A DNA stretch of 64,000 nt from Mastigias papua (GCA_964019165.1 OZ025271.1:17249782-17313781); one strand, 5' to 3'. Shown: positions 1 to 15,100, counted from the first letter of the stretch. Numbers and translations: made by a program. The notes: generated from the sequence alone by a model not told the origin.

Positions 1-110
<110 letters not shown>

Positions 111-115
111 AGGTA

Positions 116-1229
116 GATAAAGGTATCTCCTATTTTTCTACACATATATACTTGTCATATTCTACTGCCTACTGCCCTTGAACTTGAGGCGTTAATAAGG
201 GCGATAGAAACAATAAATTAAAGGATTTAATGGATAGAATGCTCTTAAGAATAAGATCAGTGCCAAGGTGGACACATTTCAGGGTTTCTTGTATTGAGAT
301 GTTACCAGGGCTTTTACTGATACATTTACACAGAATGCAATGATTGCAGAGAAGTCGAACTAAACCGCGAAAATCATTCAAATAAGACATCACTGGAGAC
401 ACATTTGGCTCCCAACAACGCTGCAAATCTTTAATAGAGTCGGGTGACCAATACTTTAAGAATGTTAAAATTTAATTTTCTATGTTTTTTATCAGAAATA
501 TCTATCATCCCCAGCTAGATGCTTCAGTCTTCTTCACTTCCTACCAGTTTTCTAAGGAAAATCACTTTTGGCCATTAATTCAGATGAAATTAGTTCTTCA
601 TCCGCTGGCATTAATTTGAATAATAAAAATAAACTCAAATATGGCTACTTTTGTAAAAGAATTGCAGACGAGATCTAAAATGGCAGCTGTGATCAAATTG
701 AGGCACGCAGTTGTGAGAAACCAGCAAAAATAGCGCCAGGCTTTACACTTAGGCTAAATTGTAGAATATGAAGACTCTTGGGTGTTCTACTTCAGTTTTG
801 GCATATTGGTGTAAAGATACACTTGTTCAGTTTGTATTCCATTTGAATGCGTAGTATATTTAGAAATGTACGTTGAGAATCCCAAAGAGATGCGATATAC
901 CTTAAGATGTGTCGTGTCTACAAACTATATGGATATCTGTTACTCCTTGTGGAGGTGCATATAGACAGGATGCTTAAACATATGTAATTGTTTTTAATTA
1001 TGCTTAAAATGAAATGGACACTGGAGCATGACTTGCTTTTGCGCCGGGGGATACTAGTTGAAGACCCGTTTAAGCTTAAATTTGGTTCTAGAGAAAGGGG
1101 GAGAGCTAGGACAAAATAGCAGGCAATCTAACGTCTTTCAGGACATCTTTGTTTGTTGATCAGAGGGTTGTTAGTGAGTGATGTGATAAACTTGAATGCG
1201 CCTTCAAGCGTAGCAGGAATGAGGTTATG
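116..1229. other. Stretch without a recognised gene
   Basis: No domain is recognisable on either strand. One 85-codon minus-strand ORF (426-169) follows a TTTGCAG acceptor-like motif at about 424-430 and is rich in Cys and Leu. It could be a terminal exon of a gene running off the left edge, but I recognise no family and long chance ORFs occur in this composition. The rest looks like ordinary AT-rich intergenic or intronic sequence. Confidence 0.35.
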
Positions 1230-1830
1230 AGGGAAAGTGGAATTCACTCGAACCCTCTGAACTAGACAGTGCGATTGAAGAAATTAATGAAAGGAATGAG
1301 AAAGCTAAAGTACCTCAAAACGAGAATACAGAGCAGGCAAGACAAGAAGTGAAGCAGAAAAAGAAGACGACAGAACAAGAGAGTAAACGGGCCATGGAAA
1401 GAATATCGCGAACAGAAGTTAGGGAGGAAAGAAGGAAGGGGAGCAGTGGGGAAACAAAAAACTATTTGGAACTATTTGGTACATTTTAAAGAAAAGCAAG
1501 TAGCTGAAACAAAAATGAAAGCAGGTCAGATTGATTTAGAGAGAAGAATAGTCCAGGTGGAAGAGAGATAACTTAAAATGATGTGCAGTTAAGGCAAAGG
1601 GGACTAGCGTTGAGAGAGTGGGAGCTACTTGTGCACGAAAAGAGATGCATAGAGGAGCGTATAGATGCCACTTCTTGTCTCAAATGCCAAGAGAGACTGA
1701 CAAACTCATGACTGAATGCACAAAGGGTGTTTCTCCATTTCATATAAAAGGTGCTATCTTCACCGCAGCATCAACACAAAGTCAAACAATTCTAATGACA
1801 ATCCAATGTGCGAAATGATAACTTGATTGA
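1230..1830 (+). pseudogene. Decayed coding sequence rich in charged coiled-coil residues
   Basis: Plus-strand reading gives fragments rich in Glu, Lys, Arg and Gln (for example ERNEKAKVPQNENTEQ and AGQIDLERRIVQVEER) broken by stops and frame changes. This style occurs in the N-terminal or gag-like parts of invertebrate transposable elements. It lies just upstream of the BEL/Pao pol remnant and may be part of the same element. No diagnostic motif is present, so family and function are unassigned. Confidence 0.25.
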
Positions 1831-2049
1831 AAAAGGCAAGATCCTTTTCATCTGATGAAGACTTTACTGAGTGCTTCAACGACTACTCTACTAACATCAC
1901 GGATAGTCTTCAGATTGACACTTACTATCAGGAGGCCAATAAATGACAAAGTAGTTGACACACTTTCTAAATATATAGGATGATAAACAAGATAGAGACT
2001 ACCTGCAGCTTTGTGATGTCCTAACCGCTCAGATAAGGAGCCAAACATA

Positions 2050-2345
2050 GAGATATATAGGTTTTGTGTTTGTAAATAGTTGAAAAGTGAAAGTGCGAGA
2101 AAATAACCGACCCGAGCGGGATTCGAACTCGCGACCCCTGACTTTGTGCGTCGGTGCTCTACCAACTGAGCTATCGGGCCACGCTTCCAAATCGATACTC
2201 AAGGGTAGGTCATTTGCTCGCACCGCCCCTCTCTTCACCAATTTGCACAGGGGAGCCATCGCAGCTCCATCGCAATGTGCATTGGACCTGCTGTTGAGAG
2301 AGGACTGCTCACACCAGGGGGGCCATCGCAGCCCCATCGACTGGA
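2050..2345 (-). repeat. Composite dispersed repeat with 3' tRNA-like segment (copy 1)
   Basis: Read on the minus strand, a body of about 165 bp (2345-2181) precedes a 73-nt tRNA-like fold (2180-2108), followed by a short tail with TTATTTTCTCGCACTTTCAC. The body shares blocks such as CTCTCTCAACAGCA and GAGCTGCGATGGC with the copy at 38756-38890. The tRNA part and tail recur near 51889. This is a dispersed family, probably SINE-like, but with the tRNA part on the 3' side of the body. Confidence 0.65.
2108..2180 (-). tRNA. tRNA-like sequence, probably SINE-derived rather than a functional tRNA
   Basis: The 73 nt fold into a full cloverleaf: 7-bp acceptor stem (GGCCCGA with TCGGGTC, one G-U), D arm GCTC/GAGC with loop AGTTGGTA, anticodon stem CCGAC/GTCAG with a C-A mismatch, and T arm with loop TTCGAAT and one A-C mismatch. 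A-box and B-box motifs are intact. Position 33 is C instead of the near-universal T, and the apparent anticodon would be ACA. These defects, plus related copies at 38683 and 51889, argue for a repeat-derived tRNA relic. Confidence 0.5.
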
Positions 2346-2615
2346 TAGAGTTGAGGAAAGTAGTTATAAAGTAGTTGTAAATAGTTATTCTTTCATTTTG
2401 AAAGCCATACTCATACATCTTAATCTTAATGCGGAATTTTAAGGATTTAGGCCCGTTATTTGTGTCCTAGATGAAGGATAGTTTATATGTTGATGACATC
2501 GTGCTTTCTACTAATAACCTCGAAAGTGCCAGTAATATGTATGAGAAGACTAGGAGCAGGAAGAGTAGTGGCTGTTCTAGACCAAGAAATTGGCTAAATA
2601 ACAGCTTTAAATTAA

Positions 2616-2812
2616 GGCAGCGGTCATTATTTATGACCGGGTTGGGGACTGAAGATAAAATGGCGGGGTAACTGAAAAAAATAAGCTGTGTTAGGTGGGG
2701 TAGAAGAATAATTTTTGAACACAGGGGTAGTGTAAAAACCTACCATATTTAAGCATAAATGCAAACTTGTTTTACTGTTTTCCTTCGGTGGGGTAAAGAA
2801 AATTTGACTTAT
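2616..2812. mobile_element. Truncated copy of a TAA-targeting MITE
   Basis: The left end (GGCAGCGGTCATTATTTATG, preceded by TAA) and about 190 bp of interior match the complete element at 20458-20741, including the block CCTTCGGTGGGGTAAAGAAA. The right terminal inverted repeat is missing; similarity stops after GACTTA near 2812. It lies inside the BEL/Pao remnant and so inserted after it. Confidence 0.75.
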
Positions 2813-3149
2813 GCAAACCAAATCTAGGAGTATTCAAAGGTCTTAAAGGTTAGAATGGAATTGTCAAGCAGATGCAGACCTCTTTGACTGGAGCTGACCC
2901 TAAGCAAGGGGAAGGAGAGGAAACCGTCAAAGCCAGAGATCCTGAGTGCTTTAGCTGGCGTTTTTGATCCGTTTGGTCTCATTAGCTCAAACCAAGTTTG
3001 TGTAAAAGTTGTGTTTCAGCAAGCATGCAAAGGAGAAGATTGAGTGGAATGACGGAAATAAGAAACTCGTAAAATAAGATGGCAAAATTGGATTGAAGGT
3101 ATGCAGAAGGTAGGATCAATCACTCTAGGGAGGAGCATTTTGAAAAGAA

Positions 3150-4205
3150 CTAAACAAGGAAAAGAGGCTGCCAGGAAGTCCCTTCATCCTGTATGTCAAT
3201 GACTTTGAGCAGTGCCTCAAAAAATGCACCCCAAACATGTATGCGGATGATACTAGTGTCACTTGTTCTGGCGAAGATATTTACGATCTCTGTAATGACC
3301 TAAAGGCTGAGATAGAGAATATTACAGAATGGCTACGCCAGAACAAGCTCAGCTTGAACACTGCTAAAACAGAATATATGGTTGTTGGTCACAAACGACA
3401 AACCAACCAGATTCCCGGTCTACTAGAGGTAAACGTAAATGGAGAGCCAATCAAACGAGCTCAACAAGTTAAATACCTCGGAATTATGGTTGATGAGAAC
3501 CTGACATGGAATGAGCAATATAAAAACCTTAAAGGTAAAATAAAAAATGCTCTCTCGTCCCTGCGGAGACTAAATAACATACTCCCGCAATCTAAACTAG
3601 ATCAGGTCTATAAGGCACTGCTAGAGAGTCATTTGAGATACAGTGATGAACTATGGGGAAATTTATCAAACACAAAACTGGATCACCTTCAACGCCTACA
3701 AAATAGAGCCCGCACACTAATAGAAGGCTCAAGATTAAAGGACGGGTGGAGGTGTAATTGGCTCTCTGTCTCAAATTTGATAAAATTTGACAGGGCAGTT
3801 ATGATCTACAAAATAATAAATGGTCTCTGCCCCGACAGTTTGCAAGGAAGACTTGTCACTAGGTCCCAAATATCTAATTATTCAACAAGGAATTACCTTG
3901 ACCTAGACATTCCAAGGCAAAACTTAGAATTCTCTAAAAAGAGCTTTTTCTATTGTGGTGCTAAGGCGTGGAACGAAATCCCATTACAAATAAGAATGAG
4001 TTCCACGACTACCACGTTCAAAAAGAAATTAAAGGAATACCTGCAAAATTAGCATCCTTTCCCTAAGCACGATCCCTGGGAAGACCAGCAATACCATTTA
4101 AATTTACTTGTAATTTTATTTTTTTTTATATATATAACGTATTTTCTTTATAATTACGTAGCTGATAGGGTTTCGTGTAAAAATATAATTTGATAATTTG
4201 ATGAT
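3150..4205 (+). mobile_element. 5'-truncated jockey/CR1-like non-LTR retrotransposon
   Basis: Coding from about 3179 to 4052 holds the end of a reverse transcriptase and its C-terminal extension. Visible are PFILYVNDFEQCL, the catalytic MYADDTSV (3237-3260), LRQNKLSLNTAKTEYMV, VKYLGIMVDENLTW, LLESHLRYSDELWG, LQRLQNRARTLI and the C-terminal AKAWNEIPLQIR with TTTFKKKLKEYL before the stop. This module order is typical of jockey/CR1-type elements. The endonuclease and the 5' half of the RT are absent. About 150 bp of AT-rich 3' sequence ends in a short GATGATGA run. The 271-codon ORF from 3237 is open, but the element cannot be autonomous. It splits the BEL/Pao remnant, giving relative ages. Confidence 0.8.
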
Positions 4206-4591
4206 GATGAAGTGTACTCTCCATGGTTTCTGCAATGCAAGTAAAGACGCCTAATGTACTGCAGTTTATGTCGCGTATGAAAATAAAATGGGTAGAAATG
4301 CGTCCCTCCTCACAAGTAAGAGCAGGATTGCGCTTCTAAAGACCGCGAAAATACCCCGACTAGAATCAATGGGAGCTAGAATACTAGCAAATTTAATGGG
4401 AATGGTAAGAGAAGCAATTAAAACTCACATTGATATAACAGAATGTTGTTGTTGGGCTGATAGCATCACAGTTTTGCAATGGGTTCAAAACAAGGGTGAA
4501 TGGAAACAATTTATAAGGTCCCGTGTCAATGAGATTTTAGCGTTAGGCAGCAAAAAACAATGGAGACATTGCCCAGGAAACAAAAACCCTG

Positions 4592-4997
<406 letters not shown>

Positions 4998-4999
4998 TG

Positions 5000-6555
5000 C
5001 TGAAACAAATGCTAATGGATACTGATGAGAACAATATACTAACTGCAATTTCAAACAAAAATATCAGAATGGAAATAATCATTAAAGAAATCGTAATTTT
5101 AAACAGCGAATAAAAATCTTTTGTAAACATGATGGCTATCTGATTTCCACTCCCGACACATAACGACACCTCATGTCAACAAAAGACAGTCTGGTTGTAC
5201 TCGGAAAATTTTCTCCCCAACAACTGACACCCTCAATTTCACCCTACTCATAGGGCAGTATCATAAAGTACGGAACAGATCGGATAGAAATGGACTTCAA
5301 GACTTACTACAATTAAATCCCGTTCAGTAGTACCCTGGATAGAGGTCGGACTTTCGCCTATTCGGACTGATTTCTCATTCCCCTTGGATTCACTCCAACT
5401 TATTCAGAGACTCAGTTAAGTCGGACATTCTTTAACTCGGACAAATTCCCAATCTCGCCTGAGAGTCCGACTTAACGGGATTTTACTGTATAAAACTTAT
5501 GTAGCTACATAAGAATGATACGATCCGACACCTGACTATACGACACGAGACGACATAGTACACCATTCATACGAACCTTGGAGTTTCAATCAGCATACCT
5601 ACACAACAGATCTAGTTCTACCTTTAAATAGAGTTTCATAGCCCCTAAAGTTTCCGATTAGGAGTTTTCTGAGAGCAAGGATGAAAGTACCAGGAGATAA
5701 AATGGTAGATGTTAGACACGATGTTACATAATGATAACAAAGCATTGAAATTGACTATGACAGTGGTGACTGAAGGTTGATATCAACACTAGCTTTTTTA
5801 AATATTCTGTAGAATATATTGGTCTATCTTTATCGTATGAAAAACATCTTTGCCCAACATTCCCCCCTCCCAAAAAAGATCTTTGACGATGCTGTGTGCA
5901 ATAATTTGTTAGCACAGTGTTCTCCCCTTAAAACTCCTGGTGACTCTGTTGAATTCCATCCGCCTCGGTCTGCTCCACTTCTACAATAGTCCCAAACTAA
6001 TCCAGTCAAATCTAATTGGATCTAATGTAATCGAATCTAATCCTTCCTTATATTTTCTCATCATTACCATACCTGATCTTAACTCTACATTGTAATGATA
6101 ATTGAGGGCAGACATACCAATAAATTTCCGATTTACAAAGCTTATAACTATTGCCGCTTTTTAGCCTTGGAAACATGCTCTGGCCTCGTCCCTGAACAAC
6201 AACAGAGCAGGAAAACAAGGCAAAACAAAAATGTCCCAATTGTAACAGCCAAGGTTGCAGTAGACGGTAGTTTTCTCTCTTTGATGCAAACCTAGAATAC
6301 AATTAACCAAGATGATATTAATTTACAACCGGATCTTTAGCCCTCGGGAATACTGTATATACTATTGGAGACCTAACACAAACGACAGTAATACTGGCCT
6401 TACTAAAAGCAAAATACCTGCCACACTAATGATACTCTTCAAGTCAAGGTTTTCAAACTACGTATTTCTAGTAACAAGGAAATGCTCTCCAAGGAATACA
6501 AATGTGCAAGGCCAAAAATTTAAGAAACCTGTAGTATCAAAGACCAAACTCTCAA
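5000..6555. other. Intergenic sequence, no supported gene
   Basis: Short ORFs only, no recognisable domain. The segment 5325-5488 has imperfect inverted ends (listed separately). The remainder shows no RNA gene, no convincing exon and no tandem array. Confidence 0.5.
5325..5488. mobile_element. Small Tc1/pogo-like MITE candidate
   Basis: The right end read inward is CAGTAAAATCCCGTTAAGTC and the left end begins CAGTAGTACCCTGGATAGAG; both continue into GTCGGAC. CAGT-starting ends with GTTAAGTCGGAC blocks are typical of Tc1/mariner-pogo derived elements. TA follows the right end but the left flank is TT, so the duplication is not intact. No coding capacity. Confidence 0.45.
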
Positions 6556-6559
6556 GAAA

Positions 6560-6655
6560 CTTTCAATTTTCGAATACAGCTGACGTTCAATAATTCGAAC
6601 TGTCATGGGAAATCGAAACTTGCTTGAGGCATCGAATGTTCGAATTGTGTAAGCA
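6560..6655. repeat. Dispersed TTCGAA-rich repeat (copy 1)
   Basis: The block AATTCGAACTGTCATGGGAA...GCTTGAGGCATCGAATGTTCG recurs inverted at 36383-36445 and in weaker form at 8385-8465. Such ATTCGAA-rich blocks resemble termini of pogo/Tigger-type DNA transposons. The 6.6-kb and 8.4-kb copies flank the gag-only LTR element, as if it had landed inside one of these elements. Confidence 0.45.
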
Positions 6656-6830
6656 AGCCAACCCAGCTCCATTGTTCTGTTCGGTTCTTCCATAATGTTC
6701 GGTTTTGTCAGTATATGTAGTTGCGCAATAACGCCTGTCATTCATTCTGTGGCAGTACTCAGTCTAGTAAAACTAAGGTTCGTAAAAATTCGACATAAAC
6801 AACTAACAGTACTGTCACAGAATACTCAAC

Positions 6831-7690
6831 ATGGAATCAAAAGTCCATAGCCTTGATGGTTCAGGGGACATAAACGTCTTAATCGAGAAAATCTCCTTAC
6901 ATTTTGGATTAAAGGGATTTGAGGGCGAAAAGGTAGCTCAAAAATTTTGTCAGTCAATTAGAAGGGATAGCATTTGATGTAAATCTCCGATTGTCAGAGG
7001 AAAACAGAAGGACTCTGGTAAAAATAAGAGGAATTAAGGAAACAGCTCGTGCTTGGAAATCAAAATAGGGAAAGAACTATCTGATTGTACAAGATATCCT
7101 GATGAGTCACCTCAGACGTTGGCATTTAAAGTTCAAGGATTAGCATACTTTGCTTATCTGACCATCAATGATGAAATACGACAGACCATTTCCAAGGTCA
7201 GCTTTATACAGTGACTACACCGAGAGATGCTGATTGCATTGAAACCTGTCCAGACAGCCACCTTGAGTGAATTGGTACACGAAACAACAAGACTAAAACT
7301 CGCTGGTATTCAGTAACTTGTGTCTTCTCAACAAGGCCATTGTATACCTGTTTTGATACAACTCATAAAATTGATGCAATCACTGACAAAGTACTAGAAA
7401 GGATGAAAGGCATGTCTACAGAACTTCCAGGCAGTGTTTCGGTTTCACCCAGAGTCAACTATGTCAACAAAAACCGTTCCAACCCCACCGCATACCGTGC
7501 CAAAGGTCAAACACGCCCTCGTTCAAGGAACTTTAGAGGGGTCTATCAGCCATCGAATTCCCAGGCTTGCGAGTGTCGGGCTTGCCACAATACTGACCAA
7601 TACGTTCGTGAAAGCCCGTCAAGGGCTTGTAAAGCCTGTGGAAACGAGGGGCAAGATTATTGGGAACAATCATACCCAAAACATTTATGA
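6831..7690 (+). pseudogene. gag pseudogene of a Gypsy-like LTR retroelement
   Basis: Translation from the ATG at 6831 gives MESKVHSLDGSGDINVLIEK, then after a frame change SQLEGIAFDVNLRLS and KIRGIKETARAWK, then DESPQTLAFKVQGLAYFA and TATLSELVHETTRLKLAG. The end (7340-7690) is basic and Cys-rich (CECRACH, CKACGNEGQDYW) and looks like an eroded zinc-knuckle region. Order and style match Gypsy-like Gag capsid plus nucleocapsid. At least two frame changes and several stops make it non-functional. Confidence 0.6.
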
Positions 7691-7964
7691 CTAGGCCATT
7701 ATGAGTCAAATTCAATGCCAGAGCCCGTAGACTAATTGTCCTCTGTTTTGAATGTCAAATTCGACAATATGTCAACAAATACTTTACTTTACACGTAAGC
7801 TAGCTGTTCAATTATGGGCTTAGGAACTTTCGAAAGCCTTGGGTTGAAATCAAAACTTATTCCATTTGGTAATTAATTGGTAGACGCTTCTGGAAATAAC
7901 ATGTGCATACTGGGTTCTTCTATGGTAGATATTTTCATAAAAGGATCCACGTTTTCTTAAGAGA

Positions 7965-8255
7965 TAAAATTCTGAATTCGTTTGGTTCATGCATTGCTCT
8001 GTTTGGTTCTTGCATTGTTCCATTTGGTTCTCTCATTGTTCTGTTCGGGTCTTGCATTGTTCTGTTTGGTTCTTGCATTGTTCTGTTCGGTTCTTGCATT
8101 GTTCCGTTTGGTTCTTGCATTGTTCTATTCAGTTCTTGCATTGCTCTGTTTGGTTCTTGCATTGCTCTGTTTGGTTCTTGCATTGTTCTGATCGGTTCTT
8201 GCATTGTTCTTTTCGGTTTCTACATTGCTCTGTTCGGCTCTTTCGGTGCTATGTT
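7965..8255. repeat. 21-bp minisatellite (about 13 units)
   Basis: Imperfect tandem copies of a 21-bp unit close to TTGCATTGTTCTGTTTGGTTC. Because 21 is a multiple of three, several frames remain open and give artefactual Cys/Phe/Leu-rich ORFs on both strands. The left LTR near 6670 holds only about one or two units, so the array expanded after insertion. Confidence 0.92.
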
Positions 8256-8469
8256 CGGTTTTGACATTATATGCAGCTGTATTATCATGCCTGTCATGAA
8301 TTCTGTGACAGTACTCAGTCTAGTCAACTAAGGTTTGCAATAATGCGACAATAACAACCAACAGTTATCTGGCTGGCAGAATTTCCATAGGAAATCTAAA
8401 CTAGGGGAATTGAATTCGTTCAAGGTATCAAAGTTTCGAATTATCGGGCAGTCAAGATATCGAATGTTG

Positions 8470-9095
8470 ACAGAAAATTCTAACACTGCAAATAATCAAA
8501 CATTTAAATCCATATCGGTAGTGTTTCATACAGGAATTTGCACTGAGACTGACAATCTCTATAGTATCTTATCTTAACATTTAACACAAAATGTGTGAAT
8601 GATAATAACATGCAGTTAATATTAAGAAACGGCTAGCATAATAATGTGGTAAAAATTCTAGACCTGGCATTGAACTAGTTTTCCTATACAACAAGCGTGA
8701 AATTTCAAACAAAGGAAACTAGGCTTGTCTGGAGGTATCAGCGTAATCTCTGACTCAAGAACATTTCAGAGGTACAAGCATTTTCGCTCTTATCTAGATT
8801 GCAAACTCAGAGGGGTGTATCAATAGTACAAAAGTATACGAGATTTTTGTGAAATTCTGCGATCCTTCGTACATTTCGTGATTTTTATGGTTTTGGTAAC
8901 TTCAAGGTGAGTTTCGTTGTTATTCTGTAAATTTGTTATGGCTTCTAGTGAGTTTCTGTCATTAACTTTGGCGGTTTGTGTGATATTATGTGGTTTTCTG
9001 TGACTTATTCACCATGTGTACAAGATCTTTCCGGGTGATATGTCCCTAGGCAACATCGCACGTAGGCAAGCACAATGAAAGTACTGTTGACCTAC
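8470..9095. other. Non-coding stretch
   Basis: AT-rich sequence without recognisable coding blocks, RNA genes or tandem structure. If the two-exon candidate gene at 11505-9096 is real, this is its next intron. Confidence 0.4.
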
Positions 9096-11505
<2,410 letters not shown>

Positions 11506-12020
11506 ATATGCAAATTGGAATCCAAGACGAAAGCTTAAACATAACATAAGAAGTTGCTCTCAGAATAGAGGAATATTATCAAATGGCCACACTCAGGGAT
11601 GAAGTCCTAGAAAGTTATAGATCACGCCCTTGCCATACCCAAGTTTACATTCTAAGCTGTTCAGATCTAAATTCGTATCAGGTCAGGCAACAGTTGAACG
11701 TAATTGATGTCAACATACGCAAACCTGTGGTAAAGACCTGCACGGTGGTCTGAGAAAGGGAGCCAAGCGGACATTTAGACATATTTTTTGACCTGATACT
11801 GGATAAGTGCTTAATGGAAAGATGATAGTGAGGTTGATATAAAAAAATAAAGTCTGTTGGTACTGCAGTACTTCACCGTAGCACGAAAAAGCCGGAACAT
11901 TCTTTTAGCATATTGAAAGCTTTTTTCGTCTGACACTCGTCAGAGTATGAAACGTCGGATAACGACCGAAAGGTGAACCGAAATATATAGCCAGATGCGG
12001 GTGCACGTGACATGATGAAT

Positions 12021-12098
12021 AATGCGTCTATTTGTAAACAATGATGAATAGGTGCTAATTGACCAATCATAGGGCCAAATAGACGCATTATAGACGCA
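12021..12098. repeat. Short inverted repeat (hairpin)
   Basis: AATGCGTCTATTT at about 12021 is followed about 40 bp later by its reverse complement AAATAGACGCATT, and the right arm is repeated once more (ATAGACGCATT). Possibly a very small MITE; no target duplication is seen. Confidence 0.5.
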
Positions 12099-12109
12099 TT
12101 AAATAAAGG

Positions 12110-15100
12110 CTAGCTACTTCACACCAACAAGCTAGGAATTCACCAAACAAGCAAATATGCTAGTATCCTCAATGGAAGGGGGGCCAAGCCCCACAAACAC
12201 AATTCACTTTAACAAAGGGACAAAGGGGGCTAAGCCCCTCCTAGCTTCCCTCCATAGCACCTCTGTTTCACTGCCAATCTCGAAAGGCATGACATTTGAA
12301 TCCACTGGCAATCTTGAAAGGCGTGGCACTTGAAACCATAAGCATAACAAGGAATACCTATGCACTGTGTATATTCGATGCTATGGTGTCAAATTGATAC
12401 TATCAATATAATGTACTCACAAGTAGACTGATGGAAATACAGTGATTTTGAAACGCCTCACAAGTGCTAAAAAGCAGAACATAGAATGAGAATCTACTAT
12501 GAATCAATCCATACAAAGGTTCATACTAGTCTATGTATTCCCGCATTTATGCTGTATCCTATATATACTTAAATAAGAGCCACACTCAAGTGTACAAGCA
12601 CTTTTGAGTGACATCAGTAAATTCATTGTGAACAGCAAGAGCCAAATAAATTCTTTTATTTGTTTCAAGCAAATGAAGATGGGAATTCTGTAATTTTGCT
12701 AAAGCTTCACCCACAATTTTTTCATAGATAAAGGGGATGTTTTTGATATTCCATGGGTGTATTTCAATATTTGCAAACATCTGGGGGCACAAGCCCTGAC
12801 ATTCTCCTGTCTCCTATGTCATTGTTTCCAAACTTTTAGATCCCAGGTTCTCAGCCTGTTTTGTGTTGTTCCTCCCTTTACAAAATTTAGTTAAAGAGAT
12901 TCCCACTCCCCATCACCAAAGAAAACTGAAGCTATGCTTGGAACAACAGTGAATTTGCTAGGAGCTAGATGCAATCAACTGGACTATTCACAAGACTTGA
13001 ATAACAGTTTGAATTTGAGAATTTTTCTAGCTGGAGAGCTCTTTCTAGAAATTAAATTTTGACAGTTATTTGATTCTAGAAACTAACCTTTTGTTAATGA
13101 CAAAGCATCCAAAAATTTAACAATAATGAGATTATTGCAGCTACTTAATCTTCGTGAGTTTTTGGACACTTTGCTCAGTGGTAGCCACAGTAACACATGT
13201 GTCAGCCTCTACACTTTGTTCATTTCAAAATTTGCTCTGCATAATGCCAATCTGGCTAAACACAGCTTCCAATTCGCCCATCAAAAAGTTATCATCATTA
13301 CCTTTATTTTTGCTGCAATCAACAACAGCTATGTTCATTCTTCTACTGAGCCTTAGAAAACAAAAAGATGTGAGTATTAAACACATAAACATAAAGTTTC
13401 GTCTTAATCTCAAATGCCAGGGTGGAATCCAAGTAACTTATCTCAGATATCTTATATGCACACCTGATTATTCCTTGGTGTGCTGGCAACAAGATGAAGC
13501 TGTGCATTGGCATAGGGCTACCTATTTCAGCAGCAATAAGCCACTCTTGCACTATTTCAGCTTTTGATTTGTGAAGTCACTGAAAACCATCTGCAACTCA
13601 GCAAAGGCTTTGTTATGATGACTATATCATGTCTGTGCCTAAAATAGTTTTCAACTCCAATTTTTTCTATCCTTGGTGTATGCATAGGAAGCCATAAAAC
13701 CTTTGGTCGAATTTCCTCATTGACTGGCCCTATGTTTGATATTCCCCCCTTGGTTCAAATGAAATGACTAAGATACCTTTCTCACAAGAGCATGTGAACA
13801 AACAATTCAATTAAAAGTTGCTACTGAGAAGAACTATGAAACTGAAATGACTGATACACACCTTTCTGTGAGCGCTTGAAAAACATTCATTGCATGCTCA
13901 CATTTTGTACATGCTTCCTGATGTTTGGTGCTGAAATGCAGAGAGAATACAGTCAAATATGTATCACATGATAAAACTATGGACTATTTAAAACTATCAA
14001 GCTATCAGATACCAGTGCCAAGGCTGCTATTAGAATTACAATATGGAGGTTGCTAGATCTGTAACCTATAGAAGGGTAGTGAGCCACTGCTTCGTTCACT
14101 AGGTACATATTGTATTCTATGCAAATTCTCTGCCGAAGGTTCTCAAGGGATCAACTGTGTTTCTATGTTGAGCAATAAAAAAGCTCGCAAATCTTCGGGC
14201 CTAAGCACATATGGATTCAACAAGAATGCACTGTATGTGGATCATCGATCAAGACCACAAGGTTCTGTTATGCGTAACAGGGGGCAAATTGGACATCATT
14301 TTATTTACTTTATGAATTTACCCAGTATATATAAATTGAAATGAAATACAGACACAACTAGTGGCACAACGAGGTGACTGAATTGTCATCAGTAGTCGAA
14401 AGCATAATACGAACTACAGTACATACAATAGAACGAGCCAGTCTCCCGTTGTTGCACCTGTTGAGGCTTGTGTCAAATGCTCAAAATTCGCTTCTTCTAG
14501 AACTATTGGCTGCTTTCTCGTTTCTTGCCCAAATGCAAGACCAACACAAATTATGGCGACGATAAACTTGACGGCCATTACGTTCTTTGTTTGGATGTGG
14601 CATGTGATCGGAATACTGTTGTTATTGTTGTTGTTGTTGTTCTCTGACTCACCTTTACCTTTACCGCGAACCATCACCACTGAGGCAAATGCATAATGGC
14701 CTCAGAATCCCAATATCGACTAGGCCAGGGTGGATTCAGTAGATACCACGGCGCAAAACTAATTCCAGCGTACATTACTTCTTTACTAGACCAATACAAA
14801 ATGCCAAATACCTTCTAGAATCCACATGGTTACTCTAGGTTGGAGTCCAAAAGGTGGAAATTAAGACGAAACTTGACACTTCAGACTACAAAAACTATAC
14901 TTCAAAGAGGATGGGCTTTCGTGATCGCAGTAGTAAGAGAAACTAGCCTCTCTAGGCACAAATTTTTAACCATTAGCCGAGCTCTATAGTCTAGGGGCTG
15001 TTCTTCGAGAACACAGACAAAGCCACGTACAAGTGAGAGTCATAGTTTCCAACTTTTCAGAAAATCTAAGTGTGAGAGTTTTACTTTTGCCTAGACATAT

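Larger units (their letters stand above)
6670..8388 (+). mobile_element. Decayed gag-only LTR retroelement
   Basis: Two direct repeats flank a gag-like region. The left one (about 6670-6825) and the right one (about 8225-8388) share ATGTTCGGTTTTG, CCTGTCAT-ATTCTGTG, CAGTACTCAGTCTAGT, CTAAGGTT and CAACAGT in the same order and spacing, as expected of diverged LTRs. Between them lies a gag pseudogene and nothing resembling protease, RT or integrase. The element is either internally deleted or naturally non-autonomous. A 21-bp minisatellite has expanded in or just before the right repeat. Confidence 0.6.

Noticed and set aside
2108..2180. Functional tRNA (anticodon ACA)
   Set aside because: C at position 33, mismatches in anticodon and T stems, and membership of a dispersed family argue against a functional gene.
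7903..8331. CRISPR-like or repeat-protein array of 21-bp units
   Set aside because: Units are directly contiguous with no spacers, the genome is eukaryotic, and the open frames follow from the 21-bp (multiple of three) period.
12586..13567. Mildly protein-like blocks on both strands
   Set aside because: No splice-compatible pair and no family motif; could be an old pseudogene, but the evidence is too weak to list as a gene.
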